From contig NZ_CABWIB010000001.1 in the NCBI RefSeq assembly GCF_902505095.1, positions 496,001 through 560,000 of the forward strand: 64,000 nucleotides of DNA, in the 5' to 3' direction. This stretch comes from Oceanivirga miroungae (lineage in GTDB: Bacteria > Fusobacteriota > Fusobacteriia > Fusobacteriales > Leptotrichiaceae). Positions within the stretch are counted from its first letter, which is position 1; the number at the start of each line of letters is the position of its first letter. Below are positions 35,600-44,645 of this stretch, piece after piece. Position numbers and translations under genes: made by a program. Below the pieces are notes generated by a model. That model ran no database searches. It worked only from the letters and a program-made list of their open reading frames with translations, and was not told the origin of the DNA.

Positions 35600-36103
35600 A
35601 TGAAAAAAGTTATTATGAAAGGTCATGAAATTAATTTATTAGGAAAAACATTAAACGTAGGAGATATTGCACCAGATTTTACTGTATTAGATCAAAATCT
35701 AAATGAAGTTAAATTAAGTGACTATAAAGGTATACCAGTTATAGTTAGTACATTTCCATCTATAGATACAGGAGTTTGTGCTATACAGGCAACTAAATTT
35801 AATAATGAAATATCAAAATTTTCAAATAAGGCAAAACTAATATTAGTTTCAAATGATTTACCATTTGCACTTCATAGATATTGTGGCGCTAATGGTATAG
35901 ATAATGCAATAGTTACATCAGCTCACAGAGACGAAGTTTTCGCAAGAGATTATGGAGTTTTATTAGATCAAATAAGATTGTTAGCTAGAACAGTGTTTAT
36001 AATAGATAAAAGTGGGAAACTTGTATACAAGGAAATTGTTGAAAATGTATCAAATGAACCAGACTATAATAAAGCTCTATCTGTATTAAATGAAATAATA
36101 TAA
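35600..36103 (+). CDS. tpx: Thiol peroxidase
   Basis: A 167-residue atypical two-Cys peroxiredoxin. The peroxidatic Cys is in SIDTGVCAIQATKFN near 62 and the resolving Cys in HRYCGANGIDNAIV near 96. It reduces H2O2 and alkyl peroxides with thioredoxin, useful in an oxygen-sensitive fermenter. An upstream in-frame ATG at 35585 overlaps the previous stop. I prefer ATG 35600 behind AAGAGG, which gives the usual MKKVIMKGHEI start. Confidence 0.94.
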   Translation: MKKVIMKGHEINLLGKTLNVGDIAPDFTVLDQNLNEVKLSDYKGIPVIVSTFPSIDTGVCAIQATKFNNEISKFSNKAKLILVSNDLPFALHRYCGANGIDNAIVTSAHRDEVFARDYGVLLDQIRLLARTVFIIDKSGKLVYKEIVENVSNEPDYNKALSVLNEII

Positions 36104-36112
36104 GGGGGAGAA

Positions 36113-37489
36113 ATGAAAAAACTTATATCAACATTATTTCTATTTTTAAGCCTATTAGCTTGTGGTTCAAAAACAGATAATCAAGCTATAACAACAGCAA
36201 TTAAATCAGATATAGATTCTATGAGTCCATATAAAATGCATGCAACAGGTACAAAACAAATCATGTATAATGTATATGAAGGATTACTTATGCCTGATGT
36301 TAAAGGTAAATTAAAATTAGCAATAGCAAAAGATATGAAAATATCAGATGATATGAAAACATATACATTTGAAATAAGAGACGATGTATATTTTCATAAT
36401 GGTGATAAATTAAAATTAAGTGATGTAATATTCTCATTAAATAAAATTAAAGAATTAGGAATAGAAAAATCATTTTCTAATATAGATGATATATCTGAAA
36501 AAGACGGTAAGCTTGTTATTAAGTTAAATAAAATAGATGCTTCATTTATTTACTCTTTAATAAAACCAATAGTAGATGAAAAAACTTACGATAATATAGA
36601 AAAAACTGCTAATGGAACAGGTCCATACTATATTTCAGAATACTTAAGAGAAAATAAGTTAGTATTTACTAGAAATGATAAATATTATGGTAAAAAAGCC
36701 AATATTAAAACTATAAATATGGATATATTAACTGATGAAGATACAAGTATTTTAAATCTTTTAAGTGGAAAGTATAATTTCTTATTTGAAGTATCAACAA
36801 AAAGAGTAGAAGATTTAAAAGATAAGAAAATAGTAACACACCCTGAAAATATGTTATTTATTATGGGAATAAATAATAAAAGATTTGATAAAGATTTAAG
36901 AGCAAAACTTGTAAGCGCATTAGACAATAAAGATATAATATCAAAAGCAACTGCGAATTACGCAACAGAACTTAAGACTAAAAAAATAAATATTGAGAAA
37001 AATGCACTTGAAGGTAAGGAATTTAATTTAAAAATACCAAGTAATTACAAGATATATATAATATCAGCTCAGGTTATAAAAGAAGAATTAGAAAACTATG
37101 GTGCTAAGGTAAATATAATACCTCAAGAGTTTGCGACATGGTTAAAAGAAGTTTATAAAGATAGAGACTATGATTTAACAATAATTGGATTATCAGGTAA
37201 GCTTGATAAAGAAGATACATATAAAAGATTTGTAAGTACATATGCAAAGAACTTTTTAAATTTTAGTAATAAAGAATACGATGAAATTATAGAAAAGGCA
37301 AGTTATACAGTTGATACAGAAAAAAGAGATAATTTATATGAAAAAGCATATGATGTACTTATAGATAATTTTGCAGCTGGTTTTATAATGGACCCAGCTC
37401 TAACAACAGTTATGGATAAAAATATACAAGGATTTAGTGAATATACAATTCCATATGTAAATTACAGTACTTTAAAATTTGGAGAATAA
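36113..37489 (+). CDS. Oligopeptide ABC transporter substrate-binding lipoprotein
   Basis: A 458-residue family 5 (SBP_bac_5) solute-binding protein. The lipoprotein signal MKKLISTLFLFLSLLAC acylates Cys17. Family segments are the start SDIDSMSPYKM, YNVYEGLL, KTYTFEIRDDVYFHNGDKLKLSDVIFSLNK, and GTGPYYISEY. It is slightly short for the family (usually 500 or more). The two permease genes follow within 4 bases. Peptide is the likeliest ligand; nickel or opine uptake cannot be excluded. Confidence 0.92.
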   Translation: MKKLISTLFLFLSLLACGSKTDNQAITTAIKSDIDSMSPYKMHATGTKQIMYNVYEGLLMPDVKGKLKLAIAKDMKISDDMKTYTFEIRDDVYFHNGDKLKLSDVIFSLNKIKELGIEKSFSNIDDISEKDGKLVIKLNKIDASFIYSLIKPIVDEKTYDNIEKTANGTGPYYISEYLRENKLVFTRNDKYYGKKANIKTINMDILTDEDTSILNLLSGKYNFLFEVSTKRVEDLKDKKIVTHPENMLFIMGINNKRFDKDLRAKLVSALDNKDIISKATANYATELKTKKINIEKNALEGKEFNLKIPSNYKIYIISAQVIKEELENYGAKVNIIPQEFATWLKEVYKDRDYDLTIIGLSGKLDKEDTYKRFVSTYAKNFLNFSNKEYDEIIEKASYTVDTEKRDNLYEKAYDVLIDNFAAGFIMDPALTTVMDKNIQGFSEYTIPYVNYSTLKFGE

Positions 37490-37492
37490 ATA

Positions 37493-38413
37493 ATGTATTA
37501 TATAAAAAAATTATTAAAAGGAATACTTAGTACTTATATAATTTCTACGGTAACATTTTTTCTAATATCATTAATACCAGGCGATCCTGCTTTAATGATA
37601 TTAGGAATAGATGCAAATATAGAGGAGTTAGAAAGGTTTAGACAAAGTTTTGGACTTGATAAAAATATATTTGTAAGATATATTGATTGGCTATATTCTT
37701 TAATTAAAGGAGATTTTGGAATATCTTATAGATACAATTTACCAGTTAAAGAATTAATAGCTGAAACATTACCAGTTACTATATTAATTACGATTATTTC
37801 ACTTTTAATAATTTTTTTTACATCTGTTGTTTTTTCGTTTTACTTAAATAAAATAAAAAGTAAGACATTAAAAAAAATATATGAAATAATTTTAGGTATT
37901 AGCATATCTATTCCTACATTTTGGTTAGGGGTAATATTTATATTTGTATTTTCAATAATACTAAAACTATTTTATATAGGATATAATGGAACAGTATCAT
38001 CTATTGTTTTACCTTGTGTAATAATATCAATTCCGTATATAGGAATAATGACAATAAATTTAAAAGAAAACTTATATAACGAAGAAAGACAAGATTATGT
38101 AAAATTTCTATACTCTAACGGTATATCAATAAGATATTTAAATCTATATACTCTAAAAAATGCAATTATAACAACAATACCTTTATTTGGTATAATATTA
38201 ATTGATTTAATTACAGGAGTAGTTATTGTAGAAAAAATATTTGCAATACCAGGAATTGGTAGATTATTACTGAGTTCAATTTCAAATAGGGATATTAGAT
38301 TATTGCAAGGGCTTATTGTATATACTTCATTATGTGTTATTGTTATAAATATTTTAATAGATTATTTATATGGTATTTTAGATAAGAGAATTAGAGTTGA
38401 TAAACATGAGTAA
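37493..38413 (+). CDS. Peptide ABC transporter permease, DppB type
   Basis: 306 residues with six hydrophobic helices. It opens KKLLKGILSTYIISTVTFFLISLIPGDPA, the classical DppB/OppB start, and the cytoplasmic EAA loop region contains YVKFLYSNGISIRYLNLYTLKNAI. VVIVEKIFAIPGIGRLLLSSI near the end is typical. It works with the DppC-type permease, whose start overlaps its stop. Confidence 0.94.
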   Translation: MYYIKKLLKGILSTYIISTVTFFLISLIPGDPALMILGIDANIEELERFRQSFGLDKNIFVRYIDWLYSLIKGDFGISYRYNLPVKELIAETLPVTILITIISLLIIFFTSVVFSFYLNKIKSKTLKKIYEIILGISISIPTFWLGVIFIFVFSIILKLFYIGYNGTVSSIVLPCVIISIPYIGIMTINLKENLYNEERQDYVKFLYSNGISIRYLNLYTLKNAIITTIPLFGIILIDLITGVVIVEKIFAIPGIGRLLLSSISNRDIRLLQGLIVYTSLCVIVINILIDYLYGILDKRIRVDKHE

Positions 38414-39191
38414 GAAAAAACTAAAGTATATGATGTATATAATATTTTTACTATTAATTATATATTTTCTAAAAAATCCATATAAATTAAGTGATAATAT
38501 TTTAAAAGCACCAAGTTTTAATAATTTTTTAGGAACTGATGATTTAGGACGTGATATATACAGTAGACTTGTGATGGGTACATTTAATAGTATTTTTATT
38601 GTAATTATTTCAATAGGATTAGCAAGTATTATTGGTAATATAATAGGACTACTCTCTGGTTATTATGGAGGATTTATAGACTATATAGTATCACAATTTA
38701 TAGAAATGATTTTATCAATTCCAGGAATACTAATAGCAGTAGCAGTAGTTGTAATAGTAAGAAAAGCATTTTTATCGTTAGTATTAGCTTTAATAATAAT
38801 GTATTTACCTCTTATTATAATGTACACAAGAGGGCTTGTAATAAAAGAAAAAAGCAAGGAATATATAACAGCAAATAAGACGTATGGGGTTAGTAATTAC
38901 AGAATAATAACTAAGCATATTTATAGAAATATAAGAAAGTATATTTTTGTTAACTTTGGAATAAATTTTTCAAAAGGAATACTAACTGAAGCTGGTCTAG
39001 GCTTTCTAGGTATAGGATTAGATCCTAGCACACCGACACTTGGTAATATGTTAAATGCTTCTCAATCCTATTTTATAAGTTCACCATGGTTTACAATTTT
39101 TCCTGGTCTAGTTATAATTTTTATAGTATATAATGTAAGAAAGTTATCAAATATTAAAGAAGTAAGAAATAATAAGATGAAATCAAAATAA
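38406..39191 (+). CDS. Peptide ABC transporter permease, DppC type
   Basis: 261 residues from ATG 38406 (ATGAGTAA overlap with the previous gene); an in-frame TTG at 38397 is an alternative. NNFLGTDDLGRDIYSRLVMGTFNSI and the EAA loop KSKEYITANKTYGVSNYRIITKHIYRNI are characteristic, and EAGLGFLGIGLDPSTPTLGNML ends the core. Directly after it comes a bidirectional terminator, so the ATPase gene at 40918 is not in this transcript. Confidence 0.94.
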   Translation: MSKKKLKYMMYIIFLLLIIYFLKNPYKLSDNILKAPSFNNFLGTDDLGRDIYSRLVMGTFNSIFIVIISIGLASIIGNIIGLLSGYYGGFIDYIVSQFIEMILSIPGILIAVAVVVIVRKAFLSLVLALIIMYLPLIIMYTRGLVIKEKSKEYITANKTYGVSNYRIITKHIYRNIRKYIFVNFGINFSKGILTEAGLGFLGIGLDPSTPTLGNMLNASQSYFISSPWFTIFPGLVIIFIVYNVRKLSNIKEVRNNKMKSK

Positions 39192-39218
39192 AACTAGCGT
39201 ATCGCTAGTTTTTATTTA
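39191..39218. terminator. Bidirectional terminator between convergent units
   Basis: AAACTAGCG (39191-39199) pairs with CGCTAGTTT (39203-39211) around a 3-base loop. T-rich tracts occur on both strands, so it can serve the permease operon (+) and the AAA/TOPRIM unit (-). Confidence 0.85.
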
Positions 39219-39659
39219 ATCTTAATTTTGCTACTTGAATTAAATATATTTTCTTCTCTTATCCACAATTTATTAATTGAAAACTTTTTAGATTCTAGTT
39301 TTTCTAAGATATTACTACAATTTATAAAATCTTTTTTAAAATTACTATTTGATTTTGAATTTAATAGCTCTTTTATTTGCTTAATATTTGTGCAGTAGAT
39401 TAACTCGTCTTCTAAATTTTCAATTTGTTTTATAAAATAAATATCACTAATATTTTTGTTTTTCTTTAATTTATTTATATTTTTTTCAAGAGTTTCTGTA
39501 ATGACTATAGTATCTTTTAGAATTCTTATTAAAATTGAATTACTAATCACCTTATTTATAACATTATGTATCTTTATTTTTCCTGATACTATATATTGCT
39601 TTTATTAATTTTTATTCGGTTTCTCCTTCAACTAGATAATAATACTTATTGTTTTTCAT
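39212..39659 (-). pseudogene. Decayed TOPRIM/RloB-like partner of the AAA ATPase
   Basis: The minus strand from ATG 39659-39657, overlapping the AAA gene end, reads MKNNKYYYLVEGETE and stops. LVEGETE is the acidic start motif of TOPRIM/RloB-like nuclease domains. After further shifts another frame gives QYIVSGKIKIHNVINKVISN, then an open 112-codon stretch from GTG 39550 (ILIRILKDTIVI ... IENLEDELIYCTNIKQI ... SNSNFKKDFI). In relatives as I remember them, an acidic (V)FDTD-type segment follows TIVI; here the text passes straight to TETLEKNI, so that catalytic part seems deleted. The intact-looking fragment would be non-functional. Confidence 0.65.
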
Positions 39660-40722
39660 TTTTTAATTCTTCCTCCAACTCATCAATAAGGTTTAAATTA
39701 GGCGAAAAATCGAAAACATCATTTAATACCGCATTTTTTAAAGAAACATTGTTTTTCTTTATAAAGTTTTCTGGGTGTATAACAGTAATTATTTTTTCTT
39801 TTTTAAAGAAGTTAAATGTATGTACTGGAAGGTTCATATCCAGTATATCTAGATTGTGGGTTGTAAAAAAAAGTTGAGTATTTTTCTTCAATAGTTGAAT
39901 CATTAGTGCAAGTACTGATATTTCTATTTCAGAGTTAATATAAGAAAATTTTTCATCACAGTAATATAATCCGGTATAATCTTTATATATCATAGATATT
40001 AGTGCAGATATATTTATACCACTTTTTGTTCCACTAGATAGTGTAGAATTGTCTACTACTTTTCCATTTTGAACAATTACTTGTCTATCACTAAATTTTA
40101 TTGCATATGCCTTATCAATTTGATTTAATGCATAAACTTTTTCAATGTTATTATCTAAAGTTTTAAGAATATTATTAAACATTTTTATGTCAATATTATT
40201 TAAAAAGTCATCTTCAGAAAATGTGAAAAACCAGCCATCTATCTTTATTTTTTTTAGATTTTCAGTGTACGTTAGTGTATCATTAGATATTTTTTTGTAT
40301 TTAATGCGACACTTTTCATAAGTATCAGTCTTATTTATTTTTGATTTGAAAATATTTATAAAAACTTTTTCGTCACCCATATATTCACCTTCTAATTTAT
40401 ATAAATAATCTAAGTCTGTAGCATTAACAAACTCTATGCTAAATTTAAGTGGATTATTTTTATTACTATGAAATTTATCTAAAAAAAGAAGATCTCTTTT
40501 GTTAATGAAATTAAATATATTAATTATTGCTTTTCCAAATGTTGTTTTACCTGTTGCATTTGTTCCAATTAAAATATTAACTCTTTTATATCTAAAATTA
40601 GGTTTATCACTTAAATATTCATACTCAATTGTAGAATTAACAATTTTTTTAGGATACGAAAAATTTAATTCAAAATTTTTGAATGAGTAGATATTATCTA
40701 ATTTTATATTCATTATAACCAT
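39646..40722 (-). CDS. AAA family ATPase (OLD/AAA_15-like), possible defence gene
   Basis: 358 residues. NIKLDNIYSFKNFELNFSYP begins an SMC/OLD-type ATPase. Walker A is GTNATGKTT near 55, an ABC-like serine motif STLSSGTKSGIN lies near 225, Walker B-like YYCDEKFS near 255, and the late TTHNLDILD resembles the H-loop. GAAGGCG at 734-728 of the 40 kb region supports the ATG at 40722 (ATG 40713 is an alternative). It has its own promoter and operator and is followed by a decayed TOPRIM-like gene. That pairing recalls RloA/RloB, PARIS and OLD-type anti-phage systems; the defence role is inference. Confidence 0.75.
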   Translation of the reverse strand: MVIMNIKLDNIYSFKNFELNFSYPKKIVNSTIEYEYLSDKPNFRYKRVNILIGTNATGKTTFGKAIINIFNFINKRDLLFLDKFHSNKNNPLKFSIEFVNATDLDYLYKLEGEYMGDEKVFINIFKSKINKTDTYEKCRIKYKKISNDTLTYTENLKKIKIDGWFFTFSEDDFLNNIDIKMFNNILKTLDNNIEKVYALNQIDKAYAIKFSDRQVIVQNGKVVDNSTLSSGTKSGINISALISMIYKDYTGLYYCDEKFSYINSEIEISVLALMIQLLKKNTQLFFTTHNLDILDMNLPVHTFNFFKKEKIITVIHPENFIKKNNVSLKNAVLNDVFDFSPNLNLIDELEEELKNEKQ

Positions 40723-40738
40723 TTTTATCGCCTTCTTA

Positions 40739-40791
40739 TTAGTTCAAATTATTTGAACTAATTATATATATTTTTTTGACGTTTTTGTCAA
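40739..40791 (-). promoter_or_regulatory. Promoter and operator of the AAA ATPase gene
   Basis: On the minus strand TTGACA (40791-40786) precedes TATATA (40768-40763, 17-bp spacer) or TATAAT (40766-40761, 19-bp spacer). Immediately downstream lies a perfect inverted repeat, TTAGTTCAAA (40739-40748) and TTTGAACTAA (40752-40761), centred on 3 bases and positioned over the transcription start. A second small repeat, TTGAC/GTCAA (40776-40791), overlaps the -35. The arrangement indicates tight repression by an unknown dimeric regulator. Confidence 0.7.
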
Positions 40792-40917
40792 TGTTTTTGA
40801 TATTTTAATATATAAATATTCAAAAGTAAGGTAATAAGATGCTATTTTTTTGTTTTATAAAATTTTGAAAATATGGTAAAATGAAATGTAAAAATAAATA
40901 CTTAAAAGGAAATTAAA

Positions 40918-41649
40918 ATGCAAAAAGAAATAGAGATAAAAAATTTAAATCTTAGTATTGATGATGAATTACTACTAAAAAATATAGATTTAGAAGTAAA
41001 TGAAAATGAAATAGTTGGTATTTTAGGTGAGAGTGGAAGTGGTAAAACATTAACAGTAAAATATATACTAGGGATTTTACCTACAAGATCAGATATAAAG
41101 GTAGAAAAATTTGAAAGAGTAAAAGAAATTGGAGTAGTATTTCAAAATGCTTTTACCTTATTAAATCCAACTATAAAAATTAAAACCCAATTAAAACATT
41201 TATATGTATCTAAATACAAGACAAAGGAAGGTTTTTTTGAAAAAATAGACTTCTTATTTAAAAGAGTAGGATTAGATGATACAAAAAAATATTTAAATAA
41301 ATACAGTTTTGAAGCAAGTGGTGGTGAAAATCAAAGAATAGCAATAGCAGCTAGTTTAATATCAGATCCTGGCTTATTTATAGCTGATGAGATAACAACA
41401 GCACTAGATACCAATTCAAAACAAGATGTTATAAATTTATTAAAAGATATACACCAAAAAGAAAAAAGATCAATTTTATTTATAACACACGAAATAAATT
41501 TGATGAGAAATTTTGTTGATAGAATTTATGTCATGTATAATGGAGAAATTATTGAAAAAGGAACTTGTAGTGAGATTTTTAATAATCCAAAACATGAATA
41601 CACAAAAGAATTAATAAAATTAGCAAATAGATATTACGAGGAGAAATAA
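40918..41649 (+). CDS. Peptide ABC transporter ATPase, OppD/DppD type
   Basis: A 243-residue ABC ATPase: Walker A GESGSGKT near 40, Q-loop VVFQNAFTLLNP, signature ASGGENQR (Glu-Asn for the usual Gln), Walker B GLFIADEITTALD. It is shorter than OppD (about 330), lacking the C-terminal oligo_HPY extension. No OppF-type second ATPase gene is in the window. It may form a homodimer serving the transporter at 36113-39191, from which it is separated by the inverted AAA unit. TGGTAAAAT (40874-40882) is a likely extended -10, with AAAAGGA before the ATG. Confidence 0.88.
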   Translation: MQKEIEIKNLNLSIDDELLLKNIDLEVNENEIVGILGESGSGKTLTVKYILGILPTRSDIKVEKFERVKEIGVVFQNAFTLLNPTIKIKTQLKHLYVSKYKTKEGFFEKIDFLFKRVGLDDTKKYLNKYSFEASGGENQRIAIAASLISDPGLFIADEITTALDTNSKQDVINLLKDIHQKEKRSILFITHEINLMRNFVDRIYVMYNGEIIEKGTCSEIFNNPKHEYTKELIKLANRYYEEK

Positions 41650-41792
41650 TGAATTATATATTACTTTTTATGCCAGCAATATGCTTAGGTAGTTTATTTA
41701 TAATAATAGGATTAATAAAATTAGAAGATAAAAGAGCAATTTTAAGTACGGCCATTGGAGCATTAGTAGCTTCATCTGTTTTTTTTAATTAA
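41649..41792 (+). pseudogene. N-terminal fragment of a GRP-type sugar transporter
   Basis: Forty-seven codons (MNYILLFMPAICLGSLFIII ... STAIGALVASSVFFN) give the first two helices of a glucose/ribose-porter (GlcU/RhaT-like) transporter, then an in-frame TAA at 41790-41792. The next codon is ATG in the same frame and continues the protein. It starts with a TAATG overlap on the ATPase gene. Confidence 0.65.
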
Positions 41793-42488
41793 ATGACATT
41801 GTTATCAAGTGCTGTGGGAATATTTTGTGGATTTATGTGGGTTATAGGATTTTATTACCAATTAAAAGTTTTTTCAAAAGTTGGAGCTAGTGTCGCTGTA
41901 CCTCTTACAAATGGATTACAACTTTTATTTGCCAGTATATTATCATTAACAATATTTAGTGAAATAGTAGGTTTAAAAAACATTGCTTTTTTATTTGTAT
42001 ACATGATAATTTTAGTAATTGGTATAATTTTTGTGTCTAAAAAGGAAAATAATATTGAAAGTAAGAGTATGGATAAAACCCTATATATAGATGCAGTAAT
42101 TTCATCAATTGCCTTTATAGTTTTTATGAGTACAAATAAGATATTTTCATTATCTTCATATTCATTATTCTTTCCTCAAACAATAGGAATGAGTTTAGGG
42201 GCTTTATACATTAATAAAGAAAATATAAAAAGCCTTGTAAATAAAAAGGCAATAATGGCAACTATTACAGGATTTATTTGGTTTTTAGCTAATTTTTCTA
42301 TGCTTTTATCAATAGAAAATTTCGGTTTAGGGATTACTATTGCAATGGTACAATTTAATATAGTTGTATCAGCTATATTGTCAATTTTAATTTTAAAAGA
42401 GAAAAAAACTAAAAAAGAATTAATATATTTAGTATTAGGGATACTTTGTATAGTATATGCAGGGGTTAGTATAGCGCTTATTAAGTAG
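41793..42488 (+). CDS. GRP-family (GlcU-like) sugar transporter, C-terminal eight-helix part
   Basis: 231 residues with about eight hydrophobic helices. WVIGFYYQLKVFSKVGASVAVPLTNGLQLLFASILSL is the hallmark block after helix 3, and a repeat of the fold follows (FIWFLANFSMLLSIENFGLGITIAMVQFNIVVSA). Members take up glucose or related sugars with H+. It begins right after the stop of the 47-codon fragment in the same frame (TAAATG) and has no ribosome site of its own. Either a nonsense mutation inactivates the gene, or termination-reinitiation makes a two-piece protein. Confidence 0.75.
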   Translation: MTLLSSAVGIFCGFMWVIGFYYQLKVFSKVGASVAVPLTNGLQLLFASILSLTIFSEIVGLKNIAFLFVYMIILVIGIIFVSKKENNIESKSMDKTLYIDAVISSIAFIVFMSTNKIFSLSSYSLFFPQTIGMSLGALYINKENIKSLVNKKAIMATITGFIWFLANFSMLLSIENFGLGITIAMVQFNIVVSAILSILILKEKKTKKELIYLVLGILCIVYAGVSIALIK

Positions 42489-42496
42489 GAGGGAAG

Positions 42497-43255
42497 ATGT
42501 TTTTTAAAATAATATTATTTAGCTTTATAGAAGGCTTAACAGAATTTATACCTATTAGTAGTACAGGGCATCTAATAATACTTGATCACTTTGTATCTTT
42601 ATCAAAAAATACACAGTTTACTCATGCTTTTTCAGTAATAATTCAATTAGGAGCAATTTTAGCAGTTTTAGTCTATTTTAAGGATAAAATTTTTAGTTTA
42701 AAAAAAGAAGACATATTAAAAATATTAGTAGCAGTTATACCTGCTGCTATTTTAGGCTTATTATTCGATGATATAATTGATCACTATTTATTTAATATAT
42801 ATGTAGTAAGTAGTTTTTTAATAATTTATGGTATAATTTTACTATACATAGAAAAAATTAAATTTAATAAAAGTATATTAGAATTTAAAAATATTACGTA
42901 TAAAGTAGCATTTTTTATAGGAGCATTTCAAACATTGGCTTTAATACCTGGAACTTCAAGATCAGCTGCTACAATAATAGGAGCTATGATACTAGGTTTA
43001 GATAAGATACTTGCTATTGAGTTTTCATTTTTCTTAGCAATACCTACTATGCTTGGTGCTAGTGGACTTAAGATATTAAAATTACCTATTCTTAGTTTAA
43101 GTGAATATATGTATATACTTTTAGGCTTTGTATTTTCATATATATTTGCATATATATTTATTAAATTTTTTATGAAATATATAAAAGGGCATGACTTTAA
43201 ACTATTTGCTTACTACAGAATAATATTAGGTTTAGTAATTTTAATAATACTATAG
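42497..43255 (+). CDS. uppP: Undecaprenyl-diphosphatase
   Basis: 252-residue BacA/UppP integral membrane phosphatase that recycles undecaprenyl diphosphate to the monophosphate carrier for peptidoglycan. Both active-site regions are present: EGLTEFIPISSTGHLI at residues 12-27 and IPGTSRSAATIIGAM near 155. Eight or so transmembrane helices. AGGAGGG precedes the ATG. Its neighbours in the unit, sugar transporter and hemZ, are functionally unrelated. Confidence 0.96.
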   Translation: MFFKIILFSFIEGLTEFIPISSTGHLIILDHFVSLSKNTQFTHAFSVIIQLGAILAVLVYFKDKIFSLKKEDILKILVAVIPAAILGLLFDDIIDHYLFNIYVVSSFLIIYGIILLYIEKIKFNKSILEFKNITYKVAFFIGAFQTLALIPGTSRSAATIIGAMILGLDKILAIEFSFFLAIPTMLGASGLKILKLPILSLSEYMYILLGFVFSYIFAYIFIKFFMKYIKGHDFKLFAYYRIILGLVILIIL

Positions 43256-43262
43256 GAGAAAT

Positions 43263-44645
43263 ATGAAAATAATAAGTGAAATTGATGAAAATAAGTTTAA
43301 AGAAATTGTATATACCTTTTTTGAAAATATAAACGACATAGTTAAAATAACAAATAAAAGTGATGATGAAAATATTTTAATAGAGTTTGAAAACGATAAT
43401 AAAAAATATACATTTAAAAATGAAATATTATTTGATAGAGAAAAACAAATTCAAGCAATGACTAAAGGTGGCTTACTAAATTTATACGGTATAAAAAATG
43501 ACTGGGGAGCTTTAGTTGGTATGAGGCCAACAAAATTAGTTCATAAATTTTTAGCTGAAGGGAAAAGTTATACTAATATAGAAGAAATTTTAAAAAAAGT
43601 ATATTTATTAAATGATAATAAAATAAAGCTATTAATAGATATAGTGAAAAATCAAATAGAATATATAGATAAAGATACAGTAGCTTTATACATAGGAATA
43701 GCTTTTTGTCCCACTAAATGTACTTATTGTTCTTTTCCAGCCTATTTAAAAAAAGGAAAGTATGAAAAAATATATGACTTATACATAAAAACATTAAATG
43801 AAGAAATAAAGCTAATGGGGGATTTATTAAAAAAATTAGATGTTAAAATAAATAGTATATATATAGGAGGAGGAACTCCAAGTTTTTTATCATATGATGA
43901 ATTAGAAGAACTATTATCAAATGTTTCTAGTAATTTTAATTTAGAATATTTAAAAGAATATACTTTTGAAGCTGGTAGAATAGATACTATTGACTATGAA
44001 AAACTAAAACTTTTAAAAAGTTTTTTTGTTGATAGGATAAGTATAAATCCACAAAGTTTTAAAGAATCAACATTAAAAAGAGTAAATAGATACCATTCAA
44101 TAGAAAAGTTAAATGAAGTATATAAAATGGCAAAGGACTTAAACTTTATAATCAATATGGACTATATCCTAGGACTTCCACTAGAAACAACAGAGGATAT
44201 ACTAAATACAATAGAAAAAATGAGTGAATATGACGCTAAAAATATTACAATACATAATTTAGCCTTAAAAAAAGCAAGTTATTTAACTAAAAATAAGTAT
44301 GAATTAGATAGTGAAAAAATAGATTTTAAAAAAGTATATGAAAAAATTTATGAATATGCAGATAAAAATGGATATATACCTTATTACATGTATAAGCAAA
44401 AAAAATCTTATGGAGAAAATATAGGTTTTTGTAAAAAAGAGTCGCAGTCTATATATAATATAGATATGATAGAGGAAAATAAGAATGTATTTTCAATAGG
44501 AGCTGGAAGTATTACAAAATTAATAAAAAAAGATGAGATAAAAAGAATTGTAATGCCAAAAGATCCAATAATGTATGTTAATGAGTTTAAAGATAGAATA
44601 GAGAAAAAAATAGCAGATATTTTAGATTTTTATGAGCAGGAGTAA
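43263..44645 (+). CDS. hemZ: HemZ-like radical SAM coproporphyrinogen dehydrogenase
   Basis: 460 residues. A HemZ-specific N-terminus includes GMRPTKLVHKFLAEGKSYTNIEEIL. The radical SAM site AFCPTKCTYCSFPAYL (Cys-x3-Cys-x2-Cys) is near 158, then YIGGGTPSFLSYDEL and NPQSFKESTLKRV. HemN/HemZ enzymes make protoporphyrinogen anaerobically, but some family members are HemW-like or heme-binding chaperones, so the reaction is not certain. An internal piece of this gene (44410-44531) is repeated in altered form at 46982-47090. Confidence 0.88.
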   Translation: MKIISEIDENKFKEIVYTFFENINDIVKITNKSDDENILIEFENDNKKYTFKNEILFDREKQIQAMTKGGLLNLYGIKNDWGALVGMRPTKLVHKFLAEGKSYTNIEEILKKVYLLNDNKIKLLIDIVKNQIEYIDKDTVALYIGIAFCPTKCTYCSFPAYLKKGKYEKIYDLYIKTLNEEIKLMGDLLKKLDVKINSIYIGGGTPSFLSYDELEELLSNVSSNFNLEYLKEYTFEAGRIDTIDYEKLKLLKSFFVDRISINPQSFKESTLKRVNRYHSIEKLNEVYKMAKDLNFIINMDYILGLPLETTEDILNTIEKMSEYDAKNITIHNLALKKASYLTKNKYELDSEKIDFKKVYEKIYEYADKNGYIPYYMYKQKKSYGENIGFCKKESQSIYNIDMIEENKNVFSIGAGSITKLIKKDEIKRIVMPKDPIMYVNEFKDRIEKKIADILDFYEQE

